Shown: positions 32,439 through 44,191, counted from the first letter of the stretch. The stretch: 64,000 nucleotides of DNA from Pantoea sp. Nvir (GCF_009829915.1 NZ_SZZW01000001.1:124001-188000); one strand, 5' to 3'. Numbers and translations: made by a program. Notes: generated by a model from the sequence alone, not told the origin.

Positions 32439-33068
32439 TCATTGCAGGAAAGGATTGTTGGTACGTTCGTGTCCCAATGTCGATAGGGAGCCGTGTCCGG
32501 GAATAAATATAACATCATCGCCTAACGGAAGCAGTTTATTTTTAATCGATAGAATTAAATCCTGATGATTCCCTCGCGGGAAATCTGTGCGTCCTACTCC
32601 TCCATGGAATATGACATCACCAGAGATAAGTAGACGACCCATCCGATCAAAAAATACGATATGGCCCGGTGTATGGCCCGGTGTATGTAAAATTTCAAGC
32701 TTAATCTCTCCTACCTGAATGTTGTCACCTTCTTCCAGCCAGTGATCTGGTGTAAAGGGCACGCACTCCTCTAGACCAAACATGCGACTTTGCATTGGTA
32801 ACTCTTCTAACAAAAATGCGTCCTGTTTCTGTGGTCCAAAGATGGATGCTTGATAGTGTACAGCCAATTCCGCCACTGCACCTACGTGATCAAGGTGGCC
32901 ATGCGTTAGCAAAATTTTTGTGGGCACAATATTCAGCTGCTGGAGTTTCTTAATGATTTTACCCGCATCACCACCGGAATCGATCAAGGCGGCCTCATAG
33001 GTTGCTTCACACCAGATCACGGAACAATTTTGAGTAAACACGGTAACAGGGATAATATGGTATTTCAT
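32439..33068 (-). CDS. gloC: Hydroxyacylglutathione hydrolase GloC (YcbL)
   Basis: Glyoxalase II of the metallo-beta-lactamase fold, hydrolysing S-lactoylglutathione. The metal motif THGHLDH is at residues 55-61, with HTPGHTPGH near 135 and [16 protein letters not shown] near 155. Length is 209 residues (215 in E. coli). The 12-base direct repeat inside the gene simply encodes the family's HTPGHTPGH motif. It lies 19 bases downstream of mepK. Confidence 0.95.
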   Translation of the reverse strand: MKYHIIPVTVFTQNCSVIWCEATYEAALIDSGGDAGKIIKKLQQLNIVPTKILLTHGHLDHVGAVAELAVHYQASIFGPQKQDAFLLEELPMQSRMFGLEECVPFTPDHWLEEGDNIQVGEIKLEILHTPGHTPGHIVFFDRMGRLLISGDVIFHGGVGRTDFPRGNHQDLILSIKNKLLPLGDDVIFIPGHGSLSTLGHERTNNPFLQ

Positions 33069-33087
33069 TAGTTTATTGCCTACATTA

Positions 33088-33636
33088 CTACCAGTGCCGT
33101 ACCGGCCCGGTATCTATATGAACGAAGTTGCTGCGAGGATAATATCCTACACCACCTGCGCACATTTTTAATGCTATCTTACGGATGTCACTTAACTTAA
33201 CGCCCTCAATGTAAAAATCCATAGCTCGTCCTTTAGTATGATAGCTATGTTTCGCCACGCCGGAACTTCTATTATGTAGTATATTATTGGTAACCAGTGA
33301 GCGATAACCAGATATCAGCTGTATAGTCTTACGTGTCTCCAGTAGCGTTTGTAGAAGATAAATCTGGTCAAACAGAGATGGATCGATGCTTTTAGTTAGA
33401 TTGGCGCGGTAGTCACGAAAAAAGTAATTTAAGCGAGTTAGCTCGTTTTGATCGTAATGTTTTCCATTAAAAAACTCAGTTCTAAGGGTCTCACCAGTAT
33501 GAAGATTACTCATTGTCAAGGATCGAGGATGTGAGATTGTAAGTAAGGCTTTAGCTGTATTGGGTAGAAGTGCCATACTTAATGCAGCCGTCCCACCAAT
33601 TAGTAATTTGCGACGTTTTAAGTTAAAACAGTCCAT
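33088..33636 (-). CDS. mepK: Murein endopeptidase MepK (YcbK)
   Basis: Periplasmic M15-type zinc peptidase. In E. coli it cleaves 3-3 (mDap-mDap) and, less well, 4-3 peptide cross-links. From the ATG at 33636 (AAAGG upstream) it has 182 residues, exactly the E. coli length; upstream codons to 33696 do not match the family. The N-terminus [15 protein letters not shown] looks like a twin-arginine signal. Zinc ligands: [11 protein letters not shown] and the C-terminal [12 protein letters not shown]. It is sandwiched between ldtD, which makes 3-3 links, and gloC. Confidence 0.95.
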   Translation of the reverse strand: MDCFNLKRRKLLIGGTAALSMALLPNTAKALLTISHPRSLTMSNLHTGETLRTEFFNGKHYDQNELTRLNYFFRDYRANLTKSIDPSLFDQIYLLQTLLETRKTIQLISGYRSLVTNNILHNRSSGVAKHSYHTKGRAMDFYIEGVKLSDIRKIALKMCAGGVGYYPRSNFVHIDTGPVRHW

Positions 33637-33824
33637 GAGAAAAACCTTTACCTGAGATAAAAGCCATGTGAAAACTATTATAGAAGATGAAACCATAACT
33701 GTCTGTCTGGTTCACAGTCACACTGTCGTAAAGAAGTTTACACAACTCACTCAGGTTATCTTTTCTTTTGTGGAAAAACTATCGAAGTGACTTGTCATAA
33801 AAAATAAAATTAGAAAATTAATGA

Positions 33825-35618
33825 TTAGAGTAACAATTTACCAACGTGCTCCAGCAGTTGAACGTCGCAATGAGCAAGATTATCGTAATTGTAAATATCT
33901 GTTCTGAACTGTGGGTTGCCATCATCGGCAACCCAAGCAGTTAGATAGTATAAATTGACTGGAATACAATGCCTAATCTGCACATAGCGCGTTGAACCCT
34001 GTTTTAACTGATCTGAAATACGAGAAGTATCCCAGCCCACTTCTAGCAATAGAAGACTCGCTAACTCTGAAGCTTTATTAACTCGCACACATCCTGAACT
34101 CAGAGCTCGAATATCATTTTGGAAAAGATCATGGTTTGGCGTGTCATGTAAATAAATAGCGTCTGAGCTTGGCATATTAAACTTATAACGACCCAGAGCA
34201 TTCATTTTGCCTGGTGCCTGACGCAAGCGATAAGGAAAAGAAGAAGCTGAGATTACATTCCAATCAATTATATTAGGATTAATGATCTTGGGATGAGTGC
34301 GCGAACCGGAAAATAGTGTATAACCGTGTTTATAGAGATACCCCGGGTCCTGCTTAAGTTTAGGAAGAATGTCTTTACGCACCAGCTTCCTCGGAACGTT
34401 CCATGGAGGGTTAAGCACCACATTGTTGATAGTGCTACGCATAAGAGGAGTTTTACGGTCTGGGCGACCAACAATTACTCGTGACGACAGAATTTTAATG
34501 CCATTATTGTAATAGGTCAAAGAGAAATTAGGGATGTTCACCATGATTCCATTATGCATATCTACTGGAAGTAGACGCAACCGTTGAATATTTAGGGCTA
34601 ATAGCGCGGCGCGCATTTGTGGTGTAACATTAAGCCATTCACGGGTACGTCTACCAATAGTGCCGTCGCTACCCAGGCCCTGCCACCTCTGAAAACGTTT
34701 AACCGCTCTTACTAACTTAGGGTCATACAATATTTTGTTATAATTATTTCCAACCGTTCTGTTCATCATATCTTTTACTGCTGCTGAAGGTCTGTGCTCT
34801 AGTAAATTGTTGACGTCCACACTGGAGGACTCTACCAAAGGCAAAATATGGTCCATGGAAATTCTAGCTTTTGGTGGTACTACATCATCTGTGCGCTTAA
34901 GGCTCACTACTTGCGCAAAAAGCACGCCAGTTCTCCTTAAAATTTCACGCAATGCAGGAACGTCGTTGCTGATCTGACCAGGCCGCAGTGTTTCATGATT
35001 TTTCAATCTTGGCCAAGGGCGTGAATCAATCAGCAGCTGTCTAAGAGCATCGTGCATTGGTGGATACTGTGGATGCTGGGGTACTAGTGAGGAGAGAAAG
35101 GTTACAGAGGAACCAGAAGGCACCGCATTTTGCCACTTGTTTACTAGTGCTACTGATGGTTGTTCCAGTTTGTAGGGCACGTTGCCGTAAAGGCAGCGTT
35201 CACCTTGAATTGGTATGCTGGAGACAAACTGCAGGTAACCCAGCATGGCGTCACTGAATATTACATCACGTGCAAAATCGCTTAGGTTGGGATCGATTAG
35301 GCGATCGACCCAACGCGTGAATTGAGGTTGCACGCCAGACATTGCTACTTCCACTAACTGTTGCTGAAATTGCTGTACGGCTGCCCGATCCCTCCACATT
35401 GGCTGCATATTATGTGCTGCATAAAGTAAAGCAAGATATGCCAAATAGAAGGGAGGCTCTTTATCAGCAAACTCTTGGAGCAGTCGCTGCTTGCTTTCAC
35501 TGATAGATATGGTGGTGTGTTCAGCGCACATCGCCTGCGTAAAATGTAGCGACGTAGAAAATATTTCTAACGCTAGTAGAACAAAGACACCATTATTATT
35601 TTTAATACTCAGCAACAT
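33825..35618 (-). CDS. ldtD: L,D-transpeptidase LdtD (YcbB)
   Basis: Makes mDap-mDap (3-3) cross-links in murein in the periplasm. 597 residues against 615 in E. coli. After a signal or anchor segment (VFVLLALEIFSTSL, about 10-25) come a helical region, a peptidoglycan-binding domain (VRAVKRFQRWQGLGSDGTIG near 310) and the YkuD catalytic domain (VIVGRPDRKTP near 390, HDTPN and SSGCVRV near 510-530 with the active cysteine). Neighbours mepK and gloC follow on the same strand. mukB, normally upstream, is gone. Confidence 0.96.
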   Translation of the reverse strand: MLLSIKNNNGVFVLLALEIFSTSLHFTQAMCAEHTTISISESKQRLLQEFADKEPPFYLAYLALLYAAHNMQPMWRDRAAVQQFQQQLVEVAMSGVQPQFTRWVDRLIDPNLSDFARDVIFSDAMLGYLQFVSSIPIQGERCLYGNVPYKLEQPSVALVNKWQNAVPSGSSVTFLSSLVPQHPQYPPMHDALRQLLIDSRPWPRLKNHETLRPGQISNDVPALREILRRTGVLFAQVVSLKRTDDVVPPKARISMDHILPLVESSSVDVNNLLEHRPSAAVKDMMNRTVGNNYNKILYDPKLVRAVKRFQRWQGLGSDGTIGRRTREWLNVTPQMRAALLALNIQRLRLLPVDMHNGIMVNIPNFSLTYYNNGIKILSSRVIVGRPDRKTPLMRSTINNVVLNPPWNVPRKLVRKDILPKLKQDPGYLYKHGYTLFSGSRTHPKIINPNIIDWNVISASSFPYRLRQAPGKMNALGRYKFNMPSSDAIYLHDTPNHDLFQNDIRALSSGCVRVNKASELASLLLLEVGWDTSRISDQLKQGSTRYVQIRHCIPVNLYYLTAWVADDGNPQFRTDIYNYDNLAHCDVQLLEHVGKLLL

Positions 35619-36134
35619 CCCTGCCCCTCATTTTTTTACTGCTCAGAATTTCTTGGATTGCTGTAAATTAGCTACTACTCGTTTTCTAAGTATACAAAGA
35701 AAAATCGGTATTTTCCTTACAGTGCAAAATTCGTTATCAGGTTACTCGATACGAATATGGTAAATATTGATTCGATTGAACCTACAAGTTTTTCCCTTCC
35801 ATACGGTTTTAGTAGTACTATAAGTAAGTTCCTAGTCTGTAGGAAAACAGTATATACAGACAACATTAACATATTTACGCATTAGTATTTTTATAGAGAA
35901 ACTCCTCAAAAAACCTTCAGAGCGTCAATAGCTTGGTTATAAAACCTCATTAAAAAGACACACTCTTCATCCAGAAACGGAAAATTTGAGTAACTAAAAT
36001 TACGATTAGCTAAATATGCAGTTGTATACCATCATTCAATACATTTCCAATAACTGTTAGAGATCGCTGTTCCGAGAAACAATCTTCAAATAGGGGCATT
36101 ATTGCGGAGAGTATTGCAGATAATCGCTATGTGC
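35619..36134. other. Gap where mukFEB would lie
   Basis: E. coli has cmoM, mukF, mukE and mukB (about 7 kb) between the kdsB side and ldtD. Here kdsB and ldtD are only about 1 kb apart and I recognise no muk remnant. Confidence 0.6.
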
Positions 36135-36330
36135 GTGAATAGGTTATTCACCCTCACTTCCTTCTCAAGGATACTACCACCAAAACGTCTGGTTATATAT
36201 TACGGCCTCGGCGGAGGCCTTATTGAAATAGATCATGAGCAAAATTGCATGCCCTGTATTTCTGGTATATTACAAAATTACAAGACATTGAAAAAACATA
36301 CATATATCTATCCTCCAGCAACGCATTAAT
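36135..36330 (+). pseudogene. Possible elyC (ycbC) N-terminal remnant
   Basis: A plus-strand frame reads VNRLFTLTSFSRILPPKRL then VIYYGLGGGLIEI, and ends LQNYKTLKKHTYIYPPATH. The start and glycine-rich hydrophobic stretch resemble E. coli ElyC (MLFTLKKVIGNMLLPLPL, LLIIGAGLAL, LQPVADRLLRPIESTYPT). elyC is antiparallel to its neighbours here in E. coli, which fits the strand. The match is weak. Confidence 0.35.
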
Positions 36331-36625
36331 TTTTTATTGTTGTACAGTATTATAGTGTTTAAGAGGAGGAATATTTTCTTTACAAGAATCACATCAGAGA
36401 GGGTGTCGTAAAATATATATGAAAATTTCATAACTATTGACTGATGATTTTAAGTTGTCAGAGATAACCCGTTCTAAACAACTTAGCGCCAATTATAATT
36501 TCAAATTAAATATTCTTTCCTAAAGAATAATCACTCTATATTAGATAACGGATAACGCAGCGTGTAAAAATAGGGGAACGCCAATTGATAAAAATACCAA
36601 GATTATGGAAGATCCTTAGAAAATT
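36331..36625. other. Gap upstream of the kdsB stop
   Basis: About 300 bases, AT-rich, downstream of kdsB. ycbJ is expected in E. coli. Nothing recognised. Confidence 0.45.
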
Positions 36626-37375
36626 TTAGCACTGTAGCAAAGCACGAACGCGCGCCAGATCTTCAGGTGTATCTATACCTATACTAGGCACTGTTTCCAC
36701 TGTATCAACATATATTTTTTCGCCGTACCAGAGTACACGAAGCTGCTCTAAAAGTTCGATACGCTCCAAAGGACATGGTTCCCAAGAAACATAACGACGA
36801 ATAAAACCGGCATAATAGGAGTAAATACCGATATGGCGCAGTAATCCACGTCCGATTATTTTATTAGAAGTTGCGTAGAGATCACGATCCCAAGGGATAG
36901 TGGCGCGAGAAAAATAAAGCGCATAACCTTGTGCATCTATCACTACTTTCACTGTGTTCTGATCAAATACCTCTTCCAAATCATGAATAGGCGCTGCTAG
37001 TGTAGTCATTCCTGCTTGTGTACTCTCAAGATTTTCCGCCACCCGATACACAATTTTTGATTGTATCAATGGTTCGTCACCCTGCACATTAACAATGATT
37101 TCATCATCGGCGAACCGGCAAATTTTGATTACCTCAGCTAGCCGATCAGTGCCTGACTGATGGTTGGCACATGTCATACAGACTTCACCACCTGCCTCTT
37201 CTACCGCTGCTTTCACGTCAAGGTGATCCGTGGCTACGATAACACGATTAGCACCTGATTCACGTGTACGCTCCATCACATGGATAACCATCGGCTTTCC
37301 GGCAAAATCGACCAACGGTTTGCCGGGTAAGCGCGTTGAAGCATAGCGCGCAGGAATAATTACTGTAAAATTCAT
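36626..37375 (-). CDS. kdsB: CMP-KDO synthetase
   Basis: Activates 3-deoxy-D-manno-octulosonate as CMP-KDO for lipopolysaccharide inner core synthesis, in the cytoplasm. 249 residues (248 in E. coli). Nucleotide-binding signature [13 protein letters not shown] near 10-22, NVQGDEPLI near 97 and C-terminal GIDTPEDL. Its start overlaps the ycaR stop by 4 bases, so the two are likely translationally coupled downstream of msbA-lpxK. Confidence 0.98.
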   Translation of the reverse strand: MNFTVIIPARYASTRLPGKPLVDFAGKPMVIHVMERTRESGANRVIVATDHLDVKAAVEEAGGEVCMTCANHQSGTDRLAEVIKICRFADDEIIVNVQGDEPLIQSKIVYRVAENLESTQAGMTTLAAPIHDLEEVFDQNTVKVVIDAQGYALYFSRATIPWDRDLYATSNKIIGRGLLRHIGIYSYYAGFIRRYVSWEPCPLERIELLEQLRVLWYGEKIYVDTVETVPSIGIDTPEDLARVRALLQC

Positions 37376-37554
37376 GGATGGATTTCTTCAATAGATAGCA
37401 TACGCGCTTCGGTTTCCAGAAGTACCGGTATACCTTCACGCACTGGAAATGCAAGCCTATCAGGTTTACAGATCATCTCCTGATGTACGTTATTGTAATA
37501 AAGCTTGCCATTGCATACCGGGCAGGCAACGATTTCAAGTAACCGGTGATCCAT
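37372..37554 (-). CDS. ycaR: Trm112-family small protein YcaR
   Basis: A 60-residue protein, the same length as E. coli Yca[21 protein letters not shown] to about residue 20, then [16 protein letters not shown]. It has the CPVC knuckle of the Trm112/UPF0434 family. The precise role is unknown, but it stays next to kdsB and lpxK in many genomes. An AGGAGG-like site (GGAGGATAT) precedes the ATG. It overlaps kdsB by 4 bases. Confidence 0.95.
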   Translation of the reverse strand: MDHRLLEIVACPVCNGKLYYNNVHQEMICKPDRLAFPVREGIPVLLETEARMLSIEEIHP

Positions 37555-37769
37555 ATATCCTCCATAATGGACCTATTACATAATAGCATGCAATGAAGAC
37601 CGTAAAAATTAGTAATCAAGCTAAAAAAATTCTAGCCTATATTCAAAGAAGAGCATGAAACCAAACAACAGACTACTGTTCTACAAGTCCTAAAAGTAGA
37701 CGATATATAGTATGAAGGAAACATACCTCTCAGCTTGTCAGCTTGCCTGTTGAGGATAAAGCGTCGGTT

Positions 37770-38813
37770 TCATTTCCTTACCGTACTTTTTGTCAATTTA
37801 GTTAGTTTAGCTACAATATTGCGACGCGCCAAGCTTTCTATGTCATCTAGCAACCTACCAACTACGCTGCCAATTAACTCAGCATCAATCGGCACATACC
37901 ACCAGTTATGCTGGGGAAAATGACGACATTTAACAGCATCCTTTTCAGTCATCAATAAAATCTGTTCTTCAGACAGTAAACTTATTAGTTCATGCTCATT
38001 ATAGATATGATGATCAGCAAAAGCAATTTCTGCTACTGGTATAACACCATGTTGTTTAAGCATATTAAAGAAGTGTGGTGGATAGCCAATGCCTGCTATC
38101 GCGACCACTCTTTTTAAGGTGGAAAGGGGCGCAGTCTGATATGTTTGTAGGTTAATTGCAGCACTGGGTCGCAGACTCATGGCAATTTCCCCATTTGCTG
38201 TAATACCACCATTCACGATAACGGCATCAACTTGATGCAACCGCGACGCGCGCTCGCGCATGGGACCAGCTGGCAGCCACCAGCCATTACCAAAACGACG
38301 TAACCCATCTACCACAACAATTTCCCGATCGCGTTGGAGCGCATAATGCTGGAGACCGTCGTCAGTAACGATAATATCAATCTCCTGGCTAGATAAAAGC
38401 AACTCAACAGCATCACAGCGTTTCGGTGCCACCGCTACTGGTGCACCAGTACGCTGGGATATGAGGATTGGCTCGTCACCAACCTGCTCTGTTAGAGTTT
38501 TTGTACTCACTAGTAGCGGATAGTGTTCTGATTTACCGCCATAGCCGCGTGAAACCACTCCTACCTTTAAGCCACGACGATGAAGCTGCTGTACTAGCCA
38601 AATAACTACTGGTGTCTTGCCATTACCACCAGTGGTAATATTACCTACCACGATAACGGGTACCGGAGCGCGCCAACTTTTTTGCCATCCATGTTGATAA
38701 ATAAGTCGAATCAGAGTGGAGACTGTACCATAGAGAATGCTTAGTGGCCACAAGAGTAGCCATAGTACAGAACGCCCACTCCAAATTCTCTCTATCATCC
38801 GCTCGATCATCAT
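37770..38813 (-). CDS. lpxK: Tetraacyldisaccharide 4'-kinase
   Basis: Inner-membrane kinase phosphorylating the 4' position of the lipid A precursor. 347 residues against 328 in E. coli; the extra residues are at the C-terminus ([18 protein letters not shown]) and five at the start. An N-terminal membrane segment ([14 protein letters not shown]) is followed by the P-loop ([14 protein letters not shown] near 60) and [12 protein letters not shown] near 150. The ATG at 38813 overlaps the msbA stop (ATGA); an ATG at 38798 gives the E. coli-like start MIERIWSG. ycaQ, between lpxK and ycaR in E. coli, is lost. Confidence 0.97.
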   Translation of the reverse strand: MMIERMIERIWSGRSVLWLLLWPLSILYGTVSTLIRLIYQHGWQKSWRAPVPVIVVGNITTGGNGKTPVVIWLVQQLHRRGLKVGVVSRGYGGKSEHYPLLVSTKTLTEQVGDEPILISQRTGAPVAVAPKRCDAVELLLSSQEIDIIVTDDGLQHYALQRDREIVVVDGLRRFGNGWWLPAGPMRERASRLHQVDAVIVNGGITANGEIAMSLRPSAAINLQTYQTAPLSTLKRVVAIAGIGYPPHFFNMLKQHGVIPVAEIAFADHHIYNEHELISLLSEEQILLMTEKDAVKCRHFPQHNWWYVPIDAELIGSVVGRLLDDIESLARRNIVAKLTKLTKSTVRK

Positions 38814-40549
38814 TGCCCGAACTGCATTTTATGTAGCACGCCCTGCTGAGCAAGCAGTACAGCGTATGTACCGCGTTCAACAATGTGGCCATCTTCTACC
38901 ACCACAACTTCATTTGCTTTTTCAATGGTTGAAAGGCGGTGAGCTATCACCAGTGAGGTGCGGTTTTTCTGCAATGCGTCCAGCGCCGATTGAATTGCAC
39001 GCTCAGATTCTGTATCTAATGCGGACGTCGCTTCGTCAAGGATAAGAATCGGACAGTCTCGTAACAAGGCGCGTGCGATGGCAATACGTTGACGCTGACC
39101 ACCTGAGAGCAGCACGCCATTTTCTCCAATTACTGTATCTAGGCCGCGATCCATTTTGTTAATAAAGTCCATGGCATGCGCCATGGTTGCAGCCTTCTCA
39201 ATTTCTTCACGGCTGTATTGCTCATTACGCGCGTAGGCTATATTATTAGCGATAGTATCATTGAAAAGATGCACATGTTGAGACACTAATGCCACTTGGT
39301 TACGCAACGAACGAAGCCTATATTCACGCAGATCATAACCATCTAACAGAATTTCGCCTTGCTGAATATCATAAAAACGAGTGAGCAGACTAACAAGCGT
39401 TGATTTTCCTGAACCAGAACGTCCTACTAGCGCGATTGTTTTCCCTTCTGGTAATAACAAGTTAATATTATTTAGTGCAGGTATATTACGTCCTGGATAG
39501 GTAAAAGTAACATTGCGAAATTCAACTTCACCTCTAACCCTAGTAATTTCGCGTTCACCATTGTCTTTTTCTTGCTCACTATCCAGAATAGAAAAAAGAG
39601 TCTGACATGCTGCCATGCCCCGCTGGAACTGTGCATTAACGTTAGTCAGAGATTTTAAAGGTCGCATTAGCGCAATCATCGATGAAAAAACAACAGTAAT
39701 AGTTCCTGCGGTAAGAGTTTCCATAACAGTAGGAAGACCAGCAGCATAAAGAACGAATGCTAGTGCCAGCGAAGCAATTAGTTGAATTACTGGATCTGAA
39801 ATTGATGATGCCGATACTAGCTTCATACTTTGCTGTCTTATTCGATTACTGACACGGGCAAATCGCTCAGATTCAACTTCCTGACCTCCGAAGATCAGCA
39901 CTTCTTTGTGCCCTTTTAGCATTTGCTCCGCGCTAGTGGTTACTTGTCCCATGGTGTTTTGCATAGTTTTACTGATATTACGGAAACGTTTAGAAACGGA
40001 ACGCATAGCAAGCGAAACGATGGGAGCCAAGATAATAAGTATTAAAGATAGCTGCCAGCTATAATAAATCATCATAAGAAATAGGCCGACAATTGAGGCA
40101 CTTTCGCGCACTACTGTAACCAAAGCGCTGGATGAAGAAGATGCAACTTGCTCAGAGTCGTAGGTAATACGCGACAATAGTGTACCTGTTGACTGTTGAT
40201 CGAAAAAAGCAACTGGCATCCCCATCATATGACTAAATAGGCGGCGACGCATATCCATTACTACGTTACTAGATACCCATGAAATGCAGTAGCTAGAAAT
40301 ATAGCTGGTAACACCACGAACCAATATCAAACTAGTAACGGCCAGAGGCATCCATACTAGTACTGATTTATTTGCCTTTCCAAAACCATCATCCAGTAAA
40401 GGTTTCAATAGAGAGAGCATAAGAGCGTCACCAGCGGCGTTTAAAATCAAAGCCACAGATGATACAAATAAGCCTACTCTGTAAGGAGTAATCATCGGCC
40501 TAAGTCGACGAAATGTCTGCCACGTTGATAAATCTTTATCTTGATGCAT
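38810..40549 (-). CDS. msbA: Lipid A export ABC transporter MsbA
   Basis: Homodimeric ABC exporter that flips core-lipid A across the inner membrane. 579 residues (582 in E. coli). Six membrane spans are followed by the ATPase domain: Walker [10 protein letters not shown] near 375, Q-loop, signature [16 protein letters not shown] near 480, Walker [13 protein letters not shown] and the H-loop [10 protein letters not shown]. Coupled to lpxK by a stop-start overlap. Confidence 0.99.
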   Translation of the reverse strand: MHQDKDLSTWQTFRRLRPMITPYRVGLFVSSVALILNAAGDALMLSLLKPLLDDGFGKANKSVLVWMPLAVTSLILVRGVTSYISSYCISWVSSNVVMDMRRRLFSHMMGMPVAFFDQQSTGTLLSRITYDSEQVASSSSSALVTVVRESASIVGLFLMMIYYSWQLSLILIILAPIVSLAMRSVSKRFRNISKTMQNTMGQVTTSAEQMLKGHKEVLIFGGQEVESERFARVSNRIRQQSMKLVSASSISDPVIQLIASLALAFVLYAAGLPTVMETLTAGTITVVFSSMIALMRPLKSLTNVNAQFQRGMAACQTLFSILDSEQEKDNGEREITRVRGEVEFRNVTFTYPGRNIPALNNINLLLPEGKTIALVGRSGSGKSTLVSLLTRFYDIQQGEILLDGYDLREYRLRSLRNQVALVSQHVHLFNDTIANNIAYARNEQYSREEIEKAATMAHAMDFINKMDRGLDTVIGENGVLLSGGQRQRIAIARALLRDCPILILDEATSALDTESERAIQSALDALQKNRTSLVIAHRLSTIEKANEVVVVEDGHIVERGTYAVLLAQQGVLHKMQFGQ

Positions 40550-40579
40550 TATTTATTCACGCTATTTACAATAGCTGCT

Positions 40580-40760
40580 CATTCTACCTAAATCCGAGTT
40601 TTACGCCAAACTGCTGATGATATCAATGGTGCCACATTTACTCTCTTAGTTCAGAGCCATGTATTTTTGCCCAGGCAATACTGATACTTCTCTAACTGGA
40701 TTTTGCGATATCACGCTGAGGTAAAACTAGAACTTGAATATTTTTTAAATCCAAATTAGC
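40580..40760 (-). pseudogene. ycaI: ycaI (ComEC/Rec2 family) C-terminal remnant
   Basis: Minus-strand translation gives WAKIHGSELRE-stop-MWHH-stop-YHQQFGVKLG, which follows the end of E. coli YcaI (GWRISSLREQIMPRWYHQWFGVPVD). Slightly upstream LPQRDIAKSS resembles TPHQGQTTVNF. It lies between ihfB and msbA, as in E. coli. The rest of this ~750-residue protein is not recognisable. Confidence 0.7.
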
Positions 40761-41137
40761 GTTAGTGAATACTGCGTACGAATAGCTAGCTATCCTAGAG
40801 ACAGAGTAGAGCTATCTATACATACAGTACTAGCGGCCAGCTGGCTAAATTTTTGTACTACCGATGAAAGAAGATAATCGGTAAAGGAAGCGCAGTGGGG
40901 ACTCAGCAAGAATAGATAATCCTAACGATGAAAGGATTAACATCCTGTTATATATGTTATTATGATATAAAACAAAAGAAAGAGCAGGAAAATATTTCTT
41001 ATATATAGACAGCCCTCAGTCCAGAAAAGAAATATTAGTGGATTTAACAAAATATAGGACTGGTTCATAAAAAGATCGCGGGTAAAAAACTAGTTTAATA
41101 AGACTTCGCATTGTTTATATTTTATGTTAAGTGCGTT
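40761..41137. other. Gap downstream of ihfB
   Basis: Expected remains of ycaI. Nothing alignable seen. Confidence 0.45.
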
Positions 41138-41422
41138 TTAGGAGTAAATATTCGCACGATCACGTAACTCTTTACCTGGCTTAAAATGAGGAACGTATTT
41201 ACCTTCTAGTGACACTTTTTCGCCTGTTTTCGGGTTCCGACCCGTACGAGGTGCACGGTAATGTAAAGAAAAACTGCCGAATCCCCTAATTTCAATTCGT
41301 TCTCCCTGGGCCAGGGTTATGGTCATGTGCTCAAGCATCTCTTTTACAGCATCCTCAACGATCTTCGCCATAATATGAGTTTGCTGGCTAGCAAGTTTTT
41401 CAATCAGTTCTGATTTGGTCAT
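41138..41422 (-). CDS. ihfB: Integration host factor beta subunit
   Basis: DNA-bending protein that pairs with IhfA. 94 residues as in E. coli, HU/IHF fold, with the beta-arm proline tip RNPKTG near 65 and [14 protein letters not shown] start. GGAGGT precedes the ATG. Downstream of rpsA, as in E. coli. Confidence 0.99.
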   Translation of the reverse strand: MTKSELIEKLASQQTHIMAKIVEDAVKEMLEHMTITLAQGERIEIRGFGSFSLHYRAPRTGRNPKTGEKVSLEGKYVPHFKPGKELRDRANIYS

Positions 41423-41522
41423 ATAACCTCCGGTTAATCATTGTGGGAAAGGTACGACAGCCTGCTAGCATAACCGGACAGATTTTACCCTGCCCAGCAC
41501 CTATTTATTCTCTTAAGGTAGA

Positions 41523-43193
41523 TCACTCACATTTAGCTGCTTTGAACGCTTCAGCCATAGCATTTGAGAAGTTGCTTTCTTCTTGTTTATTAACGGTCGC
41601 GATAGCATCTTTTTCGTCAGCTTCGTCTTTTGCACGGACAGAGAGGCTAACAACGCGATTTTTACGATCGACTCCAGTAAATTTGGCTTCAATAGCGTCG
41701 CCAATATTTAGAACCAGAGTTGCATCTTCAACACGTTCACGTGAAGCTTCAGAAGCGCGTAAATAACCTTCAACACCATCTGCCAGCTTGATAGTAGCAC
41801 CTTTAATATCAACAGCCGTGACTTTACCATTAACAATGGCACCCTTCTTGTTCAAGGTAATGTAATTGCTGAATGGATCTTCAGATAACTGTTTTACTCC
41901 TAGAGAGATACGTTCACGTTCCGCATCCACTTGTAGTACTACAGCAACAATTTCGTCGCCTTTCTTGTACTCACGAACTGCTTCCTCACCTGTTGCGTTC
42001 CAGGAAATGTCAGATAGGTGAACTAGACCATCGATTCCTCCGTCCAGGCCTATGAAGATACCAAAATCAGTAATTGACTTGATTTTACCTTCAACACGAT
42101 CTCCTTTATTACGGTTCTCAGCGAATTGCTGCCACGGATTGGCTTTACACTGTTTCAGACCCAAGGAAATACGACGACGCTCTTCGTCGATGTCTAATAC
42201 CATAACTTCAACGACGTCGCCCACATTAACAACTTTAGAAGGGTGGATATTTTTGTTAGTCCAGTCCATTTCAGAAACATGTACCAGACCTTCAACACCT
42301 TCTTCTATCTCAACAAAGCACCCATAATCAGTCAAATTAGTAACACGCCCGACTAAACGAACACCTTCTGGGTACCGCTTAGCAATAGCTACCCACGGAT
42401 CTTCGCCGAGCTGTTTCAGGCCTAGAGATACACGAGTGCGCTCGCGGTCGAATTTCAACACCTTAATAGTAATTTCGTCGCCTACATTGACAATTTCATT
42501 CGGATGCTTAACGCGTTTCCATGCCATATCAGTAATATGTAGCAGACCGTCAACACCGCCCAGATCAACAAATGCGCCATAATCAGTGAGATTCTTAACA
42601 ATACCTTTAACTTCTATGCCTTCCTGTAAATTTTCCAGTAGATGATCGCGTTCAGCGCTATTCTCAGATTCGATTACAGCCCTGCGTGAAACCACAACGT
42701 TGTTACGCTTCTGATCGAGCTTAATTACTTTAAATTCAAGCTCTTTTCCTTCTAAGTGCAGAGTGTCACGAACGGGGCGTACATCCACTAGTGAACCTGG
42801 TAAAAAAGCACGAATACCGTTCAGTTCAACTGTAAAGCCACCTTTAACTTTACCGTTGATAACACCGGTAACAGTTTCAGCATCTTCGTAAGCTTTTTCC
42901 AGCTTAATCCACGCTTCGTGACGTTTAGCTTTCTCACGGGACAGCAGAGTTTCACCGAAGCCGTCTTCCACTGCATCTAAGGCAACGTCAACTTCGTCAC
43001 CAACCTGAAGTTCTAATTCGCCAGCTGCGTTCTTAAATTGCTCTACGGGAATAGCAGATTCAGATTTCAAACCTGCATCAACTAAAACGACATCTTTGTC
43101 AATAGCAACAACAATGCCACGAACAATAGAGCCTGGTCGTGTCTCGATTTCTTTCAGGGACTCTTCAAAGAGTCGAGCAAAAGATTCAGTCAT
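41523..43193 (-). CDS. rpsA: 30S ribosomal protein S1
   Basis: S1 binds and unfolds mRNA leaders at the small subunit. 556 residues (557 in E. coli) from [17 protein letters not shown]. Six S1/OB repeats are visible by their GxVxxxxDYGxFVxL signatures (for example [34 protein letters not shown]). I prefer the ATG at 43193 to a frame from 43229 by family N-terminus. Like E. coli rpsA it lacks a strong ribosome site, consistent with autoregulated initiation. cmk lies upstream and ihfB downstream. Confidence 0.98.
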   Translation of the reverse strand: MTESFARLFEESLKEIETRPGSIVRGIVVAIDKDVVLVDAGLKSESAIPVEQFKNAAGELELQVGDEVDVALDAVEDGFGETLLSREKAKRHEAWIKLEKAYEDAETVTGVINGKVKGGFTVELNGIRAFLPGSLVDVRPVRDTLHLEGKELEFKVIKLDQKRNNVVVSRRAVIESENSAERDHLLENLQEGIEVKGIVKNLTDYGAFVDLGGVDGLLHITDMAWKRVKHPNEIVNVGDEITIKVLKFDRERTRVSLGLKQLGEDPWVAIAKRYPEGVRLVGRVTNLTDYGCFVEIEEGVEGLVHVSEMDWTNKNIHPSKVVNVGDVVEVMVLDIDEERRRISLGLKQCKANPWQQFAENRNKGDRVEGKIKSITDFGIFIGLDGGIDGLVHLSDISWNATGEEAVREYKKGDEIVAVVLQVDAERERISLGVKQLSEDPFSNYITLNKKGAIVNGKVTAVDIKGATIKLADGVEGYLRASEASRERVEDATLVLNIGDAIEAKFTGVDRKNRVVSLSVRAKDEADEKDAIATVNKQEESNFSNAMAEAFKAAKCE

Positions 43194-43303
43194 ATTGATA
43201 ATCTTTGGATTCTTCAATTTAACGTCCATCTAACATCAGTGTCGAATGGGGTTGTTTCACATGCCCTACGCACTTTCCCTGGCACAGGGTTTCAGTAAAA
43301 AGA

Positions 43304-43984
43304 TTAAACACCAAGCTGTAAACGTGTATATATTAATGCCTTTTCAATAATTTGCTTGATGGATAAATGTGTAGAATCAAGCATCAGCGCATCGGAAGCA
43401 GACACTAAAGGCGCGATCGCACGAGTACGATCGCGATCATCGCGCGCTCTTATATCAACTACAAGCTCATTAAACATAACATTAAAGCCGCTCTCTTGCA
43501 ACTGTAGCATCCGACGATGCGCGCGTTCCTCAGGACTAGCATCCAGGAAAATTTTGACCAACGCATCGGGAAAAACCACTGTTCCCATATCACGGCCATC
43601 GGCGATTAAGCCAGGTTCATTGCGAAATGCGCGTTGACGACGTAATAGCTCCTCACGTACACGAGGGAAAGCAGCGATGCGTGATGCAACGTTACTCACT
43701 TCCTGAGTACGAATTTCGCCCGTTACCTCTTTACCTTCCAAAATAACCTGCATTTTGCTATTGCGCGAAAAAAAACGGACATCCAGTTGGGCGGCTAACG
43801 GCACTAACTCCCCTTCAGATTCAATATCTACTTGATGGTGCAATACAGCTAGCGCCAATGCACGATAAATAGCACCTGAATCAAGCAAATGCCACTGTAA
43901 TACTTCAGCCATTACTTTACAGAGCGTACTTTTGCCTGCTCCGCTAGGTCCATCTATGGTTATAACCGGGGCAGTTGTCGTCAT
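43304..43984 (-). CDS. cmk: Cytidylate kinase
   Basis: Phosphorylates CMP and dCMP. 226 residues (227 in E. coli). P-loop [12 protein letters not shown] near 12-23, NMP-binding insert with [15 protein letters not shown] near 125 and a lid with [12 protein letters not shown]. Precedes rpsA, as in E. coli. Confidence 0.98.
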   Translation of the reverse strand: MTTTAPVITIDGPSGAGKSTLCKVMAEVLQWHLLDSGAIYRALALAVLHHQVDIESEGELVPLAAQLDVRFFSRNSKMQVILEGKEVTGEIRTQEVSNVASRIAAFPRVREELLRRQRAFRNEPGLIADGRDMGTVVFPDALVKIFLDASPEERAHRRMLQLQESGFNVMFNELVVDIRARDDRDRTRAIAPLVSASDALMLDSTHLSIKQIIEKALIYTRLQLGV

Positions 43985-44191
43985 TGTTATCTCCTGTTAC
44001 TGCGAGACACAGTTCAGCTTTCAAGCTATTCAACTAGGCTCCTTATACTCTCTCTGCAAGATATAGGAAACATTATATTGTATATGTAGACCACACTGAA
44101 AATTTCAACATATTTAAAGTAAATCTTGGTTAATAATGTCAAAAATAATAGAATACTGGGAAAGCCTATTTCCCAGCAAGGAGAACGGTAA

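Noticed and set aside
32662-32690. 12-base direct repeat in gloC
   Set aside because: It encodes the normal HTPGHTPGH metal motif of this enzyme family.
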